The notes beneath the pieces are model-generated. The model was not told where the DNA came from and searched no databases. It worked only from the letters and a program-made list of their open reading frames with translations. Of a stretch of 64,000 bases of DNA, positions 16,844-28,556 are shown one piece after another. The DNA comes from Candidatus Accumulibacter phosphatis (GTDB lineage: Bacteria; Pseudomonadota; Gammaproteobacteria; Burkholderiales; Rhodocyclaceae): contig NZ_SPMY01000053.1 in assembly GCF_012939955.1 (NCBI RefSeq), positions 26,846 to 90,845 of the forward strand. Reading direction: 5' to 3'. The position numbers were made by a program, and so were the translations under genes. Position 1 is the stretch's first letter. The number at the start of each line of letters is the position of its first letter.

Positions 16844-19800
16844 GAGCCGCCAGTCGGCGTCACCGAAGGCGACGACGCACAAGGCCATTGGCAGGCTGTC
16901 GAGCAGCGCTTGCCGTTTCGCTGCGCGCAGCGCTTCGCCGAGGCAAGGCACGGCGTCCGGCTGGCGTGCTGTGCCGGACTGCTCGTCGGCGGTCGATTGC
17001 CGGTGGATGGCGAGCAGCACTTCGAGCAGCTTTTCGCCGACCCTGACCGCATGCGGGCCGAAGACCGTGGCGATGGTCGAGACGATCACTGCTGCGCCTG
17101 CCTGGCGGAAATAGCGGATGTGGTTGGCGTACTGCTGCGCGCTGCTGGCGGTGTCGCAGCCGAGCAGCAGCAGCAAGGGGTAGCGCCCTCGACATGCACG
17201 TATTCGCGCGGCAGGCGCAAGGTCTTGAAGGCGATACCACCAATCTCCAGCGCGATGTCCTGGCGTTCGCCGGCATTGTGCGGGAAGGCGACGAGCAGGC
17301 TCGGGTGGCTGCCGCTGATCGCCTGTTTCCATTCATCCCAGTTGCCGGCGACCTGCACCGCTTGCGGCAACTGCTGGCGCAAGGCAGCGAGCAGCGGCGC
17401 CACCTCGCCGGCCTTGACCTCCTGGCTGTAAGCGACCAGCGCGCCCTGGTCGAGTTGCAGGCGAACGCGTGTGCCCACCGGTTCGGCCTGGACGATCACC
17501 TCGGCCTGGTTGGGGACGTCGATCGCGGGGTTGTAAACGTGCCTTTCGATGACTTTGCGCAGACCCCAGAAACCCATCGGGCAGACGTGTCGGCGCGGCT
17601 CTTTCTGGCCGGCGCAGGCTTGCGGACAAGCGCCGTCGGCAAGTGCCTGCAGGGCGTTCGGACAGAAGTCGACTCCGGCATCGTCGTCGGGCGGCGGGTA
17701 CTGGTAGATGAACTCGAAGGGAACGACGGCGTCGGCGCGGGTGCTGACGAGCTGAATGTGCGTGGCCTCGTCGACGTCCATGCCTTCGCTTTGCAGCGGC
17801 TGCAGGTTGTCGATCACCAGGCTCGAGTAGAGGTCGGCGCCGAGACGCGCCAGTTTGATGAACAGCTTGCGGTTGTCGCCGCTGGTCAGCCCGTCGCTGT
17901 AGTCGGCGACGCTGTGCGCGACCTCGGAGAGGAGCTGGTTGATGCTGGCGATCGGCTCGTCGATACCGCTCAGGTCCTTGGCCCAGGCGCGCTTGCCGGC
18001 AATGCCGGTGAGTAGCGGCCGCTGCTGATTGCTGTGGTTGAGGATGAAAGAGGCGTCGAAACGCCGCCGCGAGCCGAGTTCGCCCCAGTTTTCACGCACG
18101 CGCGCTTCAAGCTGCTGGCTGATCACTTCGCCGGCGCTGCTGGCGTCAAGGGCTTCATCAGCGGCGGCCACGCGGCTGTGGATGAGCACTGTCTGCAGCA
18201 CGCGGCCGCGGTGCAGAACACTGACCCGGCCTTCGAAAGCGGCCACGATGCGCGGCGTAAAGACGAACTCGGCGACGCTGCTCGGCCCGACGCGCGGCAA
18301 GAGCAGTTGTCCGAGCAGCGGCGCGTCGAGTTGCGTCGGCTCGTGAAAGACCACCTGCAGTCGATGCGGCCGCTGACTGCGCGGAAGTTCGTGTGCCGGA
18401 AAGGCTGCCGGGGCGGAGTGCCATTGTTCGTCCGGCGGGCCGATGCGCAGGCGCAGCATGATCGGTACGCCGACCTGCAGGCGCCGCCGTTCTTCGACCA
18501 GTTGCTCCGTGTGCTTGCGCCAGAAGCTGTGCTGGATGAAGCGCTGCTCGCCTTGCTCGACGGCTGCCGCTGCCCCACTGGCGCGCATCTCGTCGGCGAT
18601 TTCGGCCAGCGCAGCCGCTTCGTCGGACTCGTGATCATAGCCGTAGCGGGCGCTGGACTCGTCAATGCCTTGGGCCAGCAGATGCGGCGAGACGCTGCGC
18701 GCAGACGGCAGCGCATGTCCCGCGCGTCCGGAGTGCTGGCCGCGGTCAGCGCCTTCAACCCCGCCCGCGGTGCCGCGCGTGCCGCGCGTCAGCGTTGCGG
18801 CGACGCGATCGGGATCGCCGACGAGGCGCCACAACGAGTGTTCGCTGACCGCCAGTTCGGCATCCGCGGGGAGGGCTCGCAGGCGCGCGGTCAGCGTGCC
18901 GAGAGAATGCGACAGGGTACTGATGCGCAGCAGGTCGTCACCGAGGACGGCCGTGATGCCCTGGCCGAAAGCCTCTGCCAGGGCGATGTCCAGCGCTGTG
19001 TTGTGGCTCAGGGCGTCGGCAAAGTGTTGCAGTGCTGGCAAGGCCGGGCCGCTGCTGGCGTCGGCGAGCGCGCCGGCGGTAGCGAAAGGCGCGACGCAGA
19101 CCACTCCCTCGGCCGCCAGCTCGCCGGCGACAATGCGGAGCAGGGCCTTGCTGTCGTCGCTAGCGTCCAGCCCACCAAGGATCAGCACCAGCGCCGCCCG
19201 GCTCGGCGAACGCCGGCTCAGCAAGCGGGCTGCGGTTTGTCGCAGTGAGCCACTGAAGACGAGCACTTCAAGACGTGGCGTGGCGCGGCCGGCGACGCCG
19301 AAGCGATAGGGCCAGGGTTGCGGTCGTGGTACAGGCGTGTTGGCCAATGTGCTGGCGAGGCGATCGTCAGGCAGCACTGCGATCTGGAAAGGCAGCTGCC
19401 AATCGATGCGTCCGTCAGCAGCGAAAGCGTCGGCGACGAAGACGCTCGCGGCGCCGACCGCAGGGTGCTGCAGCGTTTGCAGCATCGGCAGCAGGGTGTT
19501 CCAGCTCTGCGCGTGGCTGCGTACGGCGAGACGCGGCCCGGTGGACGCTTCGTTACGTAATGCCAACCATACGGCGGGGAGCTCGCGGGTCTCCAACCAT
19601 GCGGCAGCGAGCACGCTGGCCGGCGGCAAGGCGTCGAGCGCGTCGGCCGTCGGCAGCTGCCAGGCGAGCAGCCCGCGGTTCGCTTCGCGGTCCTGTTCCT
19701 CGTAGGCAGCGTAGAGGAGGCGGCCGATGCCTGCCGCCACCTCGCTTGCCGAGTTTTCGGCACCGCCCGGGAGGGTCAGCAGTTCTTGCGGCGACGCTGC

Positions 19801-19896
19801 GCGCCAGACGCCCAGCGCGGCCAGCGCCTGTGCAAAGCCCGCGTCGTCGACGGCGAGGCTCCAGGTGGCGAGATATTGGCGATCGATCATGATCAT
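16841..19896 (-). CDS. CHAT-domain protease, C-terminus displaced by one frameshift
   Basis: About 1018 residues once one base is restored. The long N-terminal part has no recognised domain; around residue 750-800 is a cysteine-rich patch (DFCPNALQALADGACPQACA). The C-terminal CHAT (caspase-like, clan CD) fold is split. One frame carries the probable catalytic histidine (LLVAFPHNAGERQ, near residue 873). The catalytic cysteine (LLLLLGCDTASS, near 913) and the end AAVIVSTIATVFGPHAVR lie in another frame to 16841. Adding one base near 17178-17190 joins them as VEG-xx-PLLLLLGCD. The ATG at 19896 has GAGAGG upstream and lies 10 bases after the patatin stop, so patatin and CHAT form an operon. Its stop lies inside repeat copy 1. 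Confidence 0.78.
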
Positions 19897-19906
19897 GGTC
19901 GGCCTC

Positions 19907-21022
19907 TCAGTGCAGCGGCCACGCCCCGACCGGCCAGCCCTGCGGCGCGTCGAGCGCTAGCTCCGTGCGCGTGCGCAGTGCGGTGTCGGTGAGGGCGTAG
20001 CCCCAGTTGATCAATTGCCCCTGCTCCTTCGCCGTGAACGCCTTGAGCCGGGTCGGGATATTCTGCAGCGCGGCGGTGACGGCGTTGTCGCTGGCCAGCG
20101 CATCATGATCGTCGTAGGCGTCGATCGCACTGCCGATTCCCCAGTAAGCTCCGCGCCGAACCCCGCTCTCAAAATCGCCAATCAGCGAGCGCCTGCGCAG
20201 CGCCCGTGTCTGTTCGATCAGGATGTCGCGCACCCGGCCGAGCTGCAACAGATCGTCCTCGAAGGGCGACTCGTCGATCTCGAAGGGTGCTCCGGCGTCG
20301 CTGACGAGAACGAAATCAAGCTTGTCGAGCAGTGCTTCGACTCCCATGTTGTCGGAGATGCGGCCGTCGGCAAGCACGATGCGTTGGCGCAACTGGTTGA
20401 GATTGGCCAGCTTGCCCTGTGGCTCCTCCCAGGCGCCGGTTTCCGTCTTCAGCACCACCGGCGAGAAGATCGGCGGGACAGCGCTGGATGCGGCGATGGC
20501 CGCGGCGAGAGGCACTTCAGTCTTGTACGAAATACCCAGGACGCAGTCCGCGATGTAGTCCTGACGAAAAAGGAAGCTGCGCCCGGTCTGCATGTTCGTG
20601 GCGTAGAAGATGAAGCGTGGCGCGTGGTTTTCGGCGGGAGTTGCGATCTGACGCAGCAGCGTTTCGCCGAACAGGTCTTTGGCGTAGCGCCTGGCCAGAA
20701 TCTCGCCGGACGACCGGAACGGCGTCAGGTGGCCGCGGAGGGCGGTGCTGACGTCGATGGTCTGATTGCAGAACTCGCGTACCGGTTGCGCGACCACTTC
20801 TTCGAAGTTGCTGGCCTGATCGTCGACGAAGTTGAGTTGCCGCCAGCGGTGAGCCAGCACGCCGGCCACAATCGAGCCGCCGGAAACGCTGCTGATCCGC
20901 GTCAGGCGGCGCAGCAGCCCGCCCTCGTTGAGCCGCCAGAGAGTGCCCAGGCCGAAAAGCGTCGCCCGGAATCCGCCGCCGGACAAGGACAGGCCGATAG
21001 TCGGCTGTTGGTCAGTGTTCAT
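19907..21022 (-). CDS. Patatin-like phospholipase
   Basis: 371 residues. All patatin motifs are present: the glycine-rich oxyanion loop LSLSGGGFRATLFG, the nucleophile serine in ISSVSGGSIVAG, and the catalytic-dyad aspartate in LADGRISDNMG. Patatins cleave acyl chains from membrane lipids; in bacterial defence they act as membrane-destroying effectors (known of the family). The ATG at 21022 has a strong GGAGG. It is the first gene of a minus-strand operon with the CHAT protease and is divergent from the caspase gene, which suggests a protease-lipase pair. No signal peptide is seen, so it probably acts from the cytoplasm. Confidence 0.93.
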   Translation of the reverse strand: MNTDQQPTIGLSLSGGGFRATLFGLGTLWRLNEGGLLRRLTRISSVSGGSIVAGVLAHRWRQLNFVDDQASNFEEVVAQPVREFCNQTIDVSTALRGHLTPFRSSGEILARRYAKDLFGETLLRQIATPAENHAPRFIFYATNMQTGRSFLFRQDYIADCVLGISYKTEVPLAAAIAASSAVPPIFSPVVLKTETGAWEEPQGKLANLNQLRQRIVLADGRISDNMGVEALLDKLDFVLVSDAGAPFEIDESPFEDDLLQLGRVRDILIEQTRALRRRSLIGDFESGVRRGAYWGIGSAIDAYDDHDALASDNAVTAALQNIPTRLKAFTAKEQGQLINWGYALTDTALRTRTELALDAPQGWPVGAWPLH

Positions 21023-21356
21023 CGGAGTCCTCCTGCAGATTGTGGCAAGCCCCGGTCGATGGGCTTCCGGGCAGCGTTTGCCGACCTGATTCAGTGCTGC
21101 CCGGCAGCGTGCTGCTACCCACTGAAGGATAGGAAATCTCGTGGCATGTGGGGAGAGTATCCTTATTCACGGCAAGTGTGGTCAAACCTGCGTGGGTGCG
21201 AGTTTACGCAGCACCGGTAATGGCCATCGACGCCAGGCAAGCCGACCGAGCAACGGCGAGGTTTGTTATTGCCTGTGCGCTTGCTAGACTGAGGACCGTA
21301 GTTTGCAGTCCGCAGTCCACGAGCAACCATCACCGATCAATCGACAGGAGGCAGTT
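21023..21356. promoter_or_regulatory. Divergent control region between patatin-CHAT and caspase-lipase/CHAT operons
   Basis: A 334-base non-coding spacer from which both halves of the protease/lipase island diverge. On the plus strand, TTGTTA (21263-21268) and TAGACT (21285-21290), 16 bases apart, make a plausible sigma-70-type promoter for the caspase gene. The caspase start has AGGAGG seven bases upstream. No clear operator palindrome or minus-strand promoter was identified by eye. Confidence 0.45.
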
Positions 21357-22199
21357 ATGAGCAAGCGCGCACTTTGTATGGGGATCAACAACTACCCCGG
21401 TACGCACATGGATCTCAGTGGTTGTGTCAACGACGCCAACGATTGGGCTGCCGAGCTCGCCGGGCGTGGCTTTGCGGTCAGCAAGCTGATCGACAGCCAG
21501 GCCACCAAGGCGGCGATGTTCAACGCCATCCAGTCGCTGATTACCGGCGGGGTCAGTGGCGATGTGCTGGTGATTACCTATTCCGGACACGGGACCTATG
21601 TGCCCGACACCAACGGCGACGAGATTGACGGCCTCGACGAGGCGCTTTGCCCCTACGACATTCAGACCGGTGGGGGAGCGCTGATCGATGACGAGATCAA
21701 CACCCTGTTTTCGGCGCGCAAGGCCGGTGTGCGCTTGCTGTTGATCTCCGACAGTTGCCACTCGGGTACCGTGACCCGTGCCGCGGCTGCCGACCCGGAC
21801 GCCGACGATTCGCTGCGTCCTCGTTTTATGCCGATGGGCAACTGGCTGGCGGCCAACAAGTTGCCGCACGGCATCAGCGGCCAGCCGCTGACGGCGGTGC
21901 CGGTGACCGCGGGAGGCTCGCCGTTTGCCGGCGCGCTGTCGCGAATGATGGGCGATCTGCTGCTGGCGGGCTGCAAGGAGGGGCCGAACAATTTCAGCTA
22001 CGACGCGCGCATCGCGGGCCGCCCCTGTGGCGCCTTCACCTATTACGCGCTGAAGGCGCTCAAACAGTTGCCGGCCAACGCTACTTACGCGCAGTGGCAT
22101 GCGGCGATCAACCCGACCTACCTGCCGTCGGCATCGTATCCGCAAAGCCCGCAGATTTTTGGCAGCGAGGATGCGCGCAAGCGCCAGATTTTCACTTGA
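21357..22199 (+). CDS. Caspase-like (metacaspase/orthocaspase) cysteine protease
   Basis: 280 residues, essentially only the p20-like peptidase domain. It opens KRALCMGINNYPG, has the catalytic histidine in ITYSGHGTYVPD and the catalytic cysteine in LLISDSCHSGT. The acidic segment DTNGDEIDGLDEALCPYD after the histidine is typical of type I metacaspases and suggests cleavage after basic residues and perhaps calcium dependence (family knowledge). No prodomain, membrane segment or sensor is fused, so activation must come from a partner. The ATG at 21357 follows AGGAGG. The double-lipase/CHAT gene starts 104 bases downstream, so the two are probably co-transcribed. Confidence 0.93.
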   Translation: MSKRALCMGINNYPGTHMDLSGCVNDANDWAAELAGRGFAVSKLIDSQATKAAMFNAIQSLITGGVSGDVLVITYSGHGTYVPDTNGDEIDGLDEALCPYDIQTGGGALIDDEINTLFSARKAGVRLLLISDSCHSGTVTRAAAADPDADDSLRPRFMPMGNWLAANKLPHGISGQPLTAVPVTAGGSPFAGALSRMMGDLLLAGCKEGPNNFSYDARIAGRPCGAFTYYALKALKQLPANATYAQWHAAINPTYLPSASYPQSPQIFGSEDARKRQIFT

Positions 22200-22303
22200 T
22201 GGCGGTTCTGTAGCCTGTCCAGATGTCCTGGCGTGACAGGCCGACCTGAGCCGACCCAGGGCGCTCCGGGACCTGGCGTGGCAAGAACTCGATGGAGGCG
22301 ATG

Positions 22304-25300
22304 ATGGCTGATACCACTACTCTCAACTTCACTGGGCGGCAAAGCGACGAGAAGCAGTTGCCGGCACTGCTGCAGAACGTTCGACGGTCGGCGGGTGAGC
22401 CGGAGGATCCTTTCCTGCCGGCCGGCTACCTGAAGACGCGGGCGAGTTTTGAAGTCGGTGCTGCGCTGCGCGCTGCCGGGGCCAGCGTCAGTGCCCAGCA
22501 GTATGCGGCGCAGGGCGATGAGGTGCTGGTCATCGAACTCGCCGACGGCGGTGTTCTCATCACCTCGGCCGGCAAGCTCAAGGCTTCGCTGGAGCGCAGC
22601 CGACCCGAGCTGATCGGCAGCGACGGGGAGATTCTGTTCGATCAGCTGAGCGGCGACGGGGCTGCGACGCGCGGGCTGCTCGGGGACGCGGTCGGCGGCC
22701 TGATCAGCAAGGTCTTTGCGCTGGCGGTAGGGACTGCCAGCGACGAAATCATCGAGGCGGCGAAGAAGAAGCTTGGCGAGCTGGGCAAGGGTGGCGGTGA
22801 CGGTGACGGCGCCGAGCTGGGGGTCAGCGGGCTGGGTACCAGGGCGCTGATGTGGGCGATCGAGGCGCGGCTGGGTCGGCCGACCGGTGTTTACTGCTGG
22901 GACGGCGGACGCAGTGCCACTGAGGCGCAAGACAGCAAGGCGCTGGCGCGCGCGCAGCGCGAGCTGCAGCGCGCCGCTGCCGAGAAGCTGCCGGTGCTGG
23001 TTTTCGTGCATGGGACTGGTTCCAATACCGTGGGCAGTTTTGGCGACCTGCCGCTCGACGAGCGCGATCTGTGGAGCGTCCTGCAGCGCCATTTCAGCGG
23101 CGGTATCTACGCCTACGAGCACCGCACGCTCTCCGAGAGCCCGATCGAGAACGCCCTGGAGCTGCTGGCGGTGTTGCCTGACGGCCTGCAGCTCAACCTG
23201 GTCTCGCACTCGCGCGGCGGCCTGGTTGCCGACCTGCTCTGCCTGCAGGATTTCGATCCGCTGATCGAGCTCTACAAAGCCGATCTGCCGGGCACTGGTG
23301 ACGCCTACGAGAGCGAGGCTGCCGCGCAAGACGTGCGTCGCGACGTCGACTCGGCGCACGCCGGGCAGCGCGAGCAACTGCGCCAGCTGGCCAGGGTGCT
23401 GGCGGACAGGAAGCTGGTCGTGCAGCGCTACGTGCGGGTGGCCAGTCCGGCGCAGGGAACGCGGCTGGCCAGTGGCAACCTGGACCTCTTCCTGTCCGGG
23501 ATGCTGACCCTGATCGGGCAGGTGCCGTTCTTTTTCGGCAACCCCTTCTATTCGGCTTTCAAACGGGTGGTGCTGGAAATCGCCCACAAGCGCACCAACG
23601 CGCATCTGGTTCCCGGCATCGAAGCGATGTTGCCGGATTCACCAATGGCGCGCCTCTTGCGCGACGCACCGGTGCGCGCCGGGATCGAGATGGCGGTGAT
23701 CGCTGGCGACATCGAAGGCGGCAACCTGCTCAAACGTCTCGGTGTCCTGCTCACCGACTATCTGCTTTTCGACAACGTCGACAACGACCTGGTGGTCGAT
23801 AGCGACTCGATGTTTGCCGGCATTGCGCCGCAGGCGCGGGCACGGGCGCTGTTCGATCGCGGTGCCGAGGTCTCGCATTTCCGCTACTTCACCAACATCG
23901 ACACGCGCCTTGCCCTGCGCGACTGGTTGGTGGCCGGCGAGGTCCTGCCGCTGACGGCTTTCCAGGCCTTGCCGGGTCCCTTCTCGGATGGCGAGGCAAG
24001 CGCGGTGGAGGAGGGCTCGGGCGCAGGCCGCAGGCGTGCTGCGCGTGCTGAGCGTGCCATATCGCGCTCGCCGGAGACGCCTCGTGCCGATTTGCCGGTG
24101 CTTGTCGTGCTGCCCGGGGTGATGGGTTCGCACCTGTCGGTGAATGGTCAGGACCGGGTGTGGTTCGACCCGCTGGATATCGCCAGCGGTGGCCTGAGCA
24201 AAATTGCCTGGGAGCAGTCGGGCGTCGAGGCCGAGAAGCTGTTCGAGATGTTCTACGGCGATATCTGCACGTATCTGTCGGCCAGTCACCGCGTCGAGCC
24301 CTTCGCCTACGACTGGCGGCAACCGCTGGATGTGCTCGCCGAGCGCTTTGCCGAATTCCTCGATCGCTTGCTGCGCGAGACCACGCAGCCGGTGCGCCTG
24401 CTCGCGCACAGCATGGGCGGACTGGTGGTGCGCGCCAGCATTCACAAGCGCCGTGCAGTGCTCGACGCGCTGATGGCGCGCGACGGTGCGCGCCTGGTGA
24501 TGCTCGGGACGCCCAATCAGGGCGCCTACTCGATGGTCGAGAACCTGCTCGGCAAGGGTGATACGCTGCGCTCGCTGGTGCGTCTCGACGTTCGCCACGA
24601 TATGCGGGAAGTGCTGCAGATCGTCTCCGGTTTTCGCGGTGCGCTGCAGTTGCTGCCCAAGCGCGGCTTCGTCGATACCTTCCAGGGGCAGCCCGACGGT
24701 GGCGACGACAAGCAGGATTTCTGGCTGGCCAAGACCTGGGTCAACTACCAGGAGAAAGTCTTCGATTTCTGGTTCGGAAACGGCAATTCGGCGACACCGA
24801 GCCAGCCACAGCTCGACGCGGCGAACTGGCTTTGGCAACAGGACGGCGAGGCAAGGCCGGCGCTCCCCGAGGCCTATGCAAGCAAAGCCGTCTATGTCTT
24901 TGGGGTGGCGCGCAATACCCCGTGCGGAATACGCGAGGTGAAAGGGCGCCTGAAAATGGTCGGCACCAGCCAGGGCGACGGCACTGTCACCTGGGCTTCC
25001 GGGCGCATCGGCAATGTCGCCAGTCACTACTATCTGCCCGCCAAGCATGGCGATCTGCCGTCGACCAGCGCGTACTTTCCGGCGCTTGGCGAACTGCTGA
25101 GCAGCGGCGTCACCAGCGCCCTGCTGAGCAGCCCGCCGGCGGTGCGCGGCGAAGAGCAGCCGCTACCGCTGACCTACGATGCCGGGCCGCCGACGCTCGA
25201 CGGCGGCGAGGCCGTGGCACGCGGTCTGCTCGGCGGTTCGCCGCGCAGTCGTGTCGCGGCGCGGCCGAAGCGCCGCCTGGAGGTCAAGGTCAAGGCCATG

Positions 25301-28300
25301 GACCTGCGTTTCCTGGCCCAACCCGTTCTGCTCGGTCACTACGAGCAGGATCCGATTGCTGGCGCCGAGGCGCTGATCGACAGCGAACTACTCGATGGTG
25401 ACCTCACCCAGCGCTACAACCTCGGCCTTTACGCCGGCCCGCGCGGCACGGCGAGCGTCGTCCTGCGCGTTCCCAACGAGCAGGAGCGCCGCCGCGGCAG
25501 CCTCACTGGGGCGATTGTTACCGGTCTTGGCGCCTACGACGGCAACCTCAGTGTCGGCGATCTGATCGAGGCGGTGCGCGCCGGTGTCCTGCGCTACCTG
25601 CTGCAGGTCATCGACGTCCTGGGCAAGGACGAACGCGAACTGCCGCTGGCGGCGCTGTTGCTCGGTTACAACTCTTCGGCGAACCTCTCGGTCGCGGCGT
25701 CTGTCGAGGCGTTGTTGCGTGGCGTCATGGAAGCCAACGCACGTTTCTACGAGACGACACGACTCGATATTCGCGTGGCTCGCCTTGACATCGTCGAGCT
25801 CTATCAGGATACGGCGATTACCGCCGTCTACGCGCTGCGGCGAATGCCCGACCGGCTCGCCGAACTGACCCGGCGCTATGACGTGGCGCTGGTCTGTTGG
25901 CCGGAGCTCGAACAGGGCGAAGGCCTGCGTCGGCGCCTGTTCGACAGCGGCAATCCGAGTTACTGGCCACGGCTGATCGTCACCGACGCCGATCGCCACG
26001 AGCAGGGCCTGGCCGTTCGCCTGCCGGCGTGCGACGGCGCCAAGGCCGGCGACACTGGCCAAGGGGGCGCCTCGCAAGGTGCGCCGCGACAGCGCACGGC
26101 GATCGCCGAACGGCTACGCTTTCTCTACGTCGGCCAGCGTGCGCGCGCCGAGTCGGTGGTCCTCCAGCGGCAACCGGGCCTGGTCGAAAAACTCGTGCGC
26201 CAGCAGATCCAGAGGCCGGTGTGGCGCGAGGACTTCGGTCGCGTGCTCTTCCAGTTGATGGTGCCGCACGACTTCAAGGATGCCGCACGACAGCTCGAAA
26301 GCATCGTCCTGGTGGTCGACGACTACACTGCCAACCTGCCGTGGGAATTGATGTTTGCCGATGATCAGCGGGGTGCGGGGGAAAAGCTGCCACTGGCCTT
26401 GCGTACCCCGGTGGTACGGCAGCTTGCGGCCATGCAGTTCCGTCGCCAGGTGCGGCAGGGGCTGGAGCGCACGGCCTTTGTCGTTGGCAATCCATCCGTT
26501 GACGGTTTTGTTGCGGCTTTTCCGGATCGGCGGCAGCCAGATGCCCTCGACCCGCCACCGCTGCCGGGCGCAGAGGAGGAAGCTACGCAGGTGGCTGCCA
26601 TCCTGCAGGGCCTTGCCTACCAGGTAGTCGCCGAGATCGGCAGCGACCGCAACGCATCTGACGTGCTGACACGCCTCTACCAGCAGCCCTATCGGCTGCT
26701 GCATATCTCGGCGCACGGTATTTTCGACCAGCAGCACGTCGATGGCTGCCGCCGTTCGGGCGTCGTTCTTTCCGATGGTCTGTTGATTACTGCCGCCGAG
26801 ATCCGCGCCATGGAAAGCGTGCCCGAACTCGTTTTCCTGAGCTGCTGCCACCTTGGCAAGGTCGATACGGGCAGCGCCAAGGGAGCAAACGACAACAGCG
26901 GCGAGCGCACGCTGCAAGACGGCAACCTGTTGGCGGCCAGCGTCGCGCGCGAGTTGATCAATATCGGTGTGCGTTGCGTGGTCGTTGCCGGCTGGGCAGT
27001 GGACGACAAGGGTGCGATGATCTTCGGCAAAGCTTTCTACGAGAGCCTGCTGCTCGAAGGCCGCCCCTTCGGGCAGGCGGTTTTCGAAGCCAGGCGGGCG
27101 GTGTGGCAGGCCAATCGCGAAGACATCACCTGGGGCGCCTACCAGGCCTATGGCGAACCGGGTTGGCTGGCCGAGCCGCGCCTGTCGGGCAAAGCCGCTG
27201 CCGCGGTCGCCTATGTCTCGCCCGACGAATTGCTCGACGAACTGTCCAGTCGCCGTGCGGCGCTGGCGCGTGCCAGTGAGCGGCAGACCCGGCGCGAGCT
27301 TGACGCGCAGGTGAGCAGCATCGAGGCTTTGCTCAGGGAGCGTTGTCCGGCAGGCTGGTTACGCCTACCGGTCCTGCAGTCGGCGCTGGCGAGCGTGTGG
27401 GCGGACCTCGGTGAATTCGCCAAGGCGCGGGCGGCTTACCTCGACGCGATCCAGTCCGAAGATGGTGACGGACGGGTGCCGATACGCGACATCGAGCAGT
27501 TGGCCAATATCGAGGCGCGCATGGGCGAGCAGGATGAAGGTGACGAAGGTGACGATAAGGACGGCAGCGCACTGAACTTGATCGAGAGCGCGCTCGAACG
27601 TCTGCGCGCTCTCGACGCTCTGGTCTCGCATGCGGCGGGTGAGGCGGCTAGCGGTCAGGTCAACAGCGAACGTTGCGCACTGCGCGGCAGTGCTGCCAAG
27701 CGCAAGGCCAATGTTTTTGCAGGCCGGGCGCTCGCCGCCGACGCCGCGACGGGAAGCGTGAGCGAAGCGGGCAGCAAAGGGGGGGCAGCTGGGAAGTGAG
27801 GGCGCGCTGGCGCAGATGGACCAGGCTTTGCGCGACAGCGCTGGTTTTTACCGGCAAGGCGAGGGACGGCCGGGCGATGCGGCTTTCCGATCCTACAACG
27901 CGCTCAACCGGCTGGCGATCGAGGCTTTGTTGGTGCCGGCAGATGGCGAGCGGCAAGGGGAGGGGGAGGGCAACGCGGCCAACACCGACATCGAGGCCAT
28001 TGCCCTGGCGCGTTACTGCCGTTCCGCGGCCCGCGACGCTTACGCCCGCAGTGCCGATTTCTGGGACGCGATGCGCGAGCCTGAGGCGCTGCTCGTCGAG
28101 CACCTGCTCGATGCTCGGCTCATGCAGTCCGGAGCTGTCGGCCAACTGGCGTTCGACGAAGTGACGCGTGCTTACCAGGAGACGCTGTCCTCTCTTTGCC
28201 TCAAGCCGAAGCAACTCGACTCGGTGCTTGCGCAGATTTGCCTGTTGTCGCGATTCTGTGACGCTCGCTCCCTCGCTCACGATCATGGTCACGGGGGCGG

Positions 28301-28475
28301 CTGGCAGTTGGCGGCCGACCGCCTGATCGCCCTTGCTGAAGGCCTCAGGCCCGGCGCATGCCAGCGCGGCGATCGCCCGCATGGTGCGACGCCGGTTGCG
28401 GCGGCGTTGGCGAAAGCGCTGCCGTCGAAGGCAGCGGCCAGTGCCGGGCGTCAACGCGCGACGCGGAAACGCTAG
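22304..28475 (+). CDS. Giant protein: two alpha/beta hydrolase (lipase) domains, CHAT protease and helical tail; G7 frameshift
   Basis: About 2056 residues after removing one G. First hydrolase near 230-320 (VLVFVHGTGSNT; nucleophile elbow LVSHSRGGL). Second, lecithin-acyltransferase-like, near 597-800 (VLVVLPGVMGSHL; elbow LLAHSMGGLVVR). The CHAT domain is near 1290-1640, with catalytic His in LLHISAHGIF (about 1465) and Cys in VFLSCCHLGK (about 1509). A helical, TPR-like C-terminus follows. The frame ends at 27799, but 27816-28475 reads on in another frame as QMDQALRDSAGFYRQGEG. Six rather than seven G at 27779-27785 joins them. Of the clustered ATGs (22292, 22301, 22304) the last has the best-spaced GGAGG. 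It probably combines sensing, proteolysis and lipid hydrolysis in one chain. Confidence 0.85.
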
Positions 28476-28556
28476 GTGCGTTTGTCGCCTCCGCCGCTTG
28501 TGGTAGGGGACGCGCACAGCCATTTTTCCATCAACCATCCTTGAGAAAGGATCGCC

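Noticed and set aside
22118..25048. Long minus-strand open frames opposite the lipase-CHAT gene
   Set aside because: The plus strand carries clear lipase and CHAT motifs in the same span; the minus frames have no motifs and are products of high GC.
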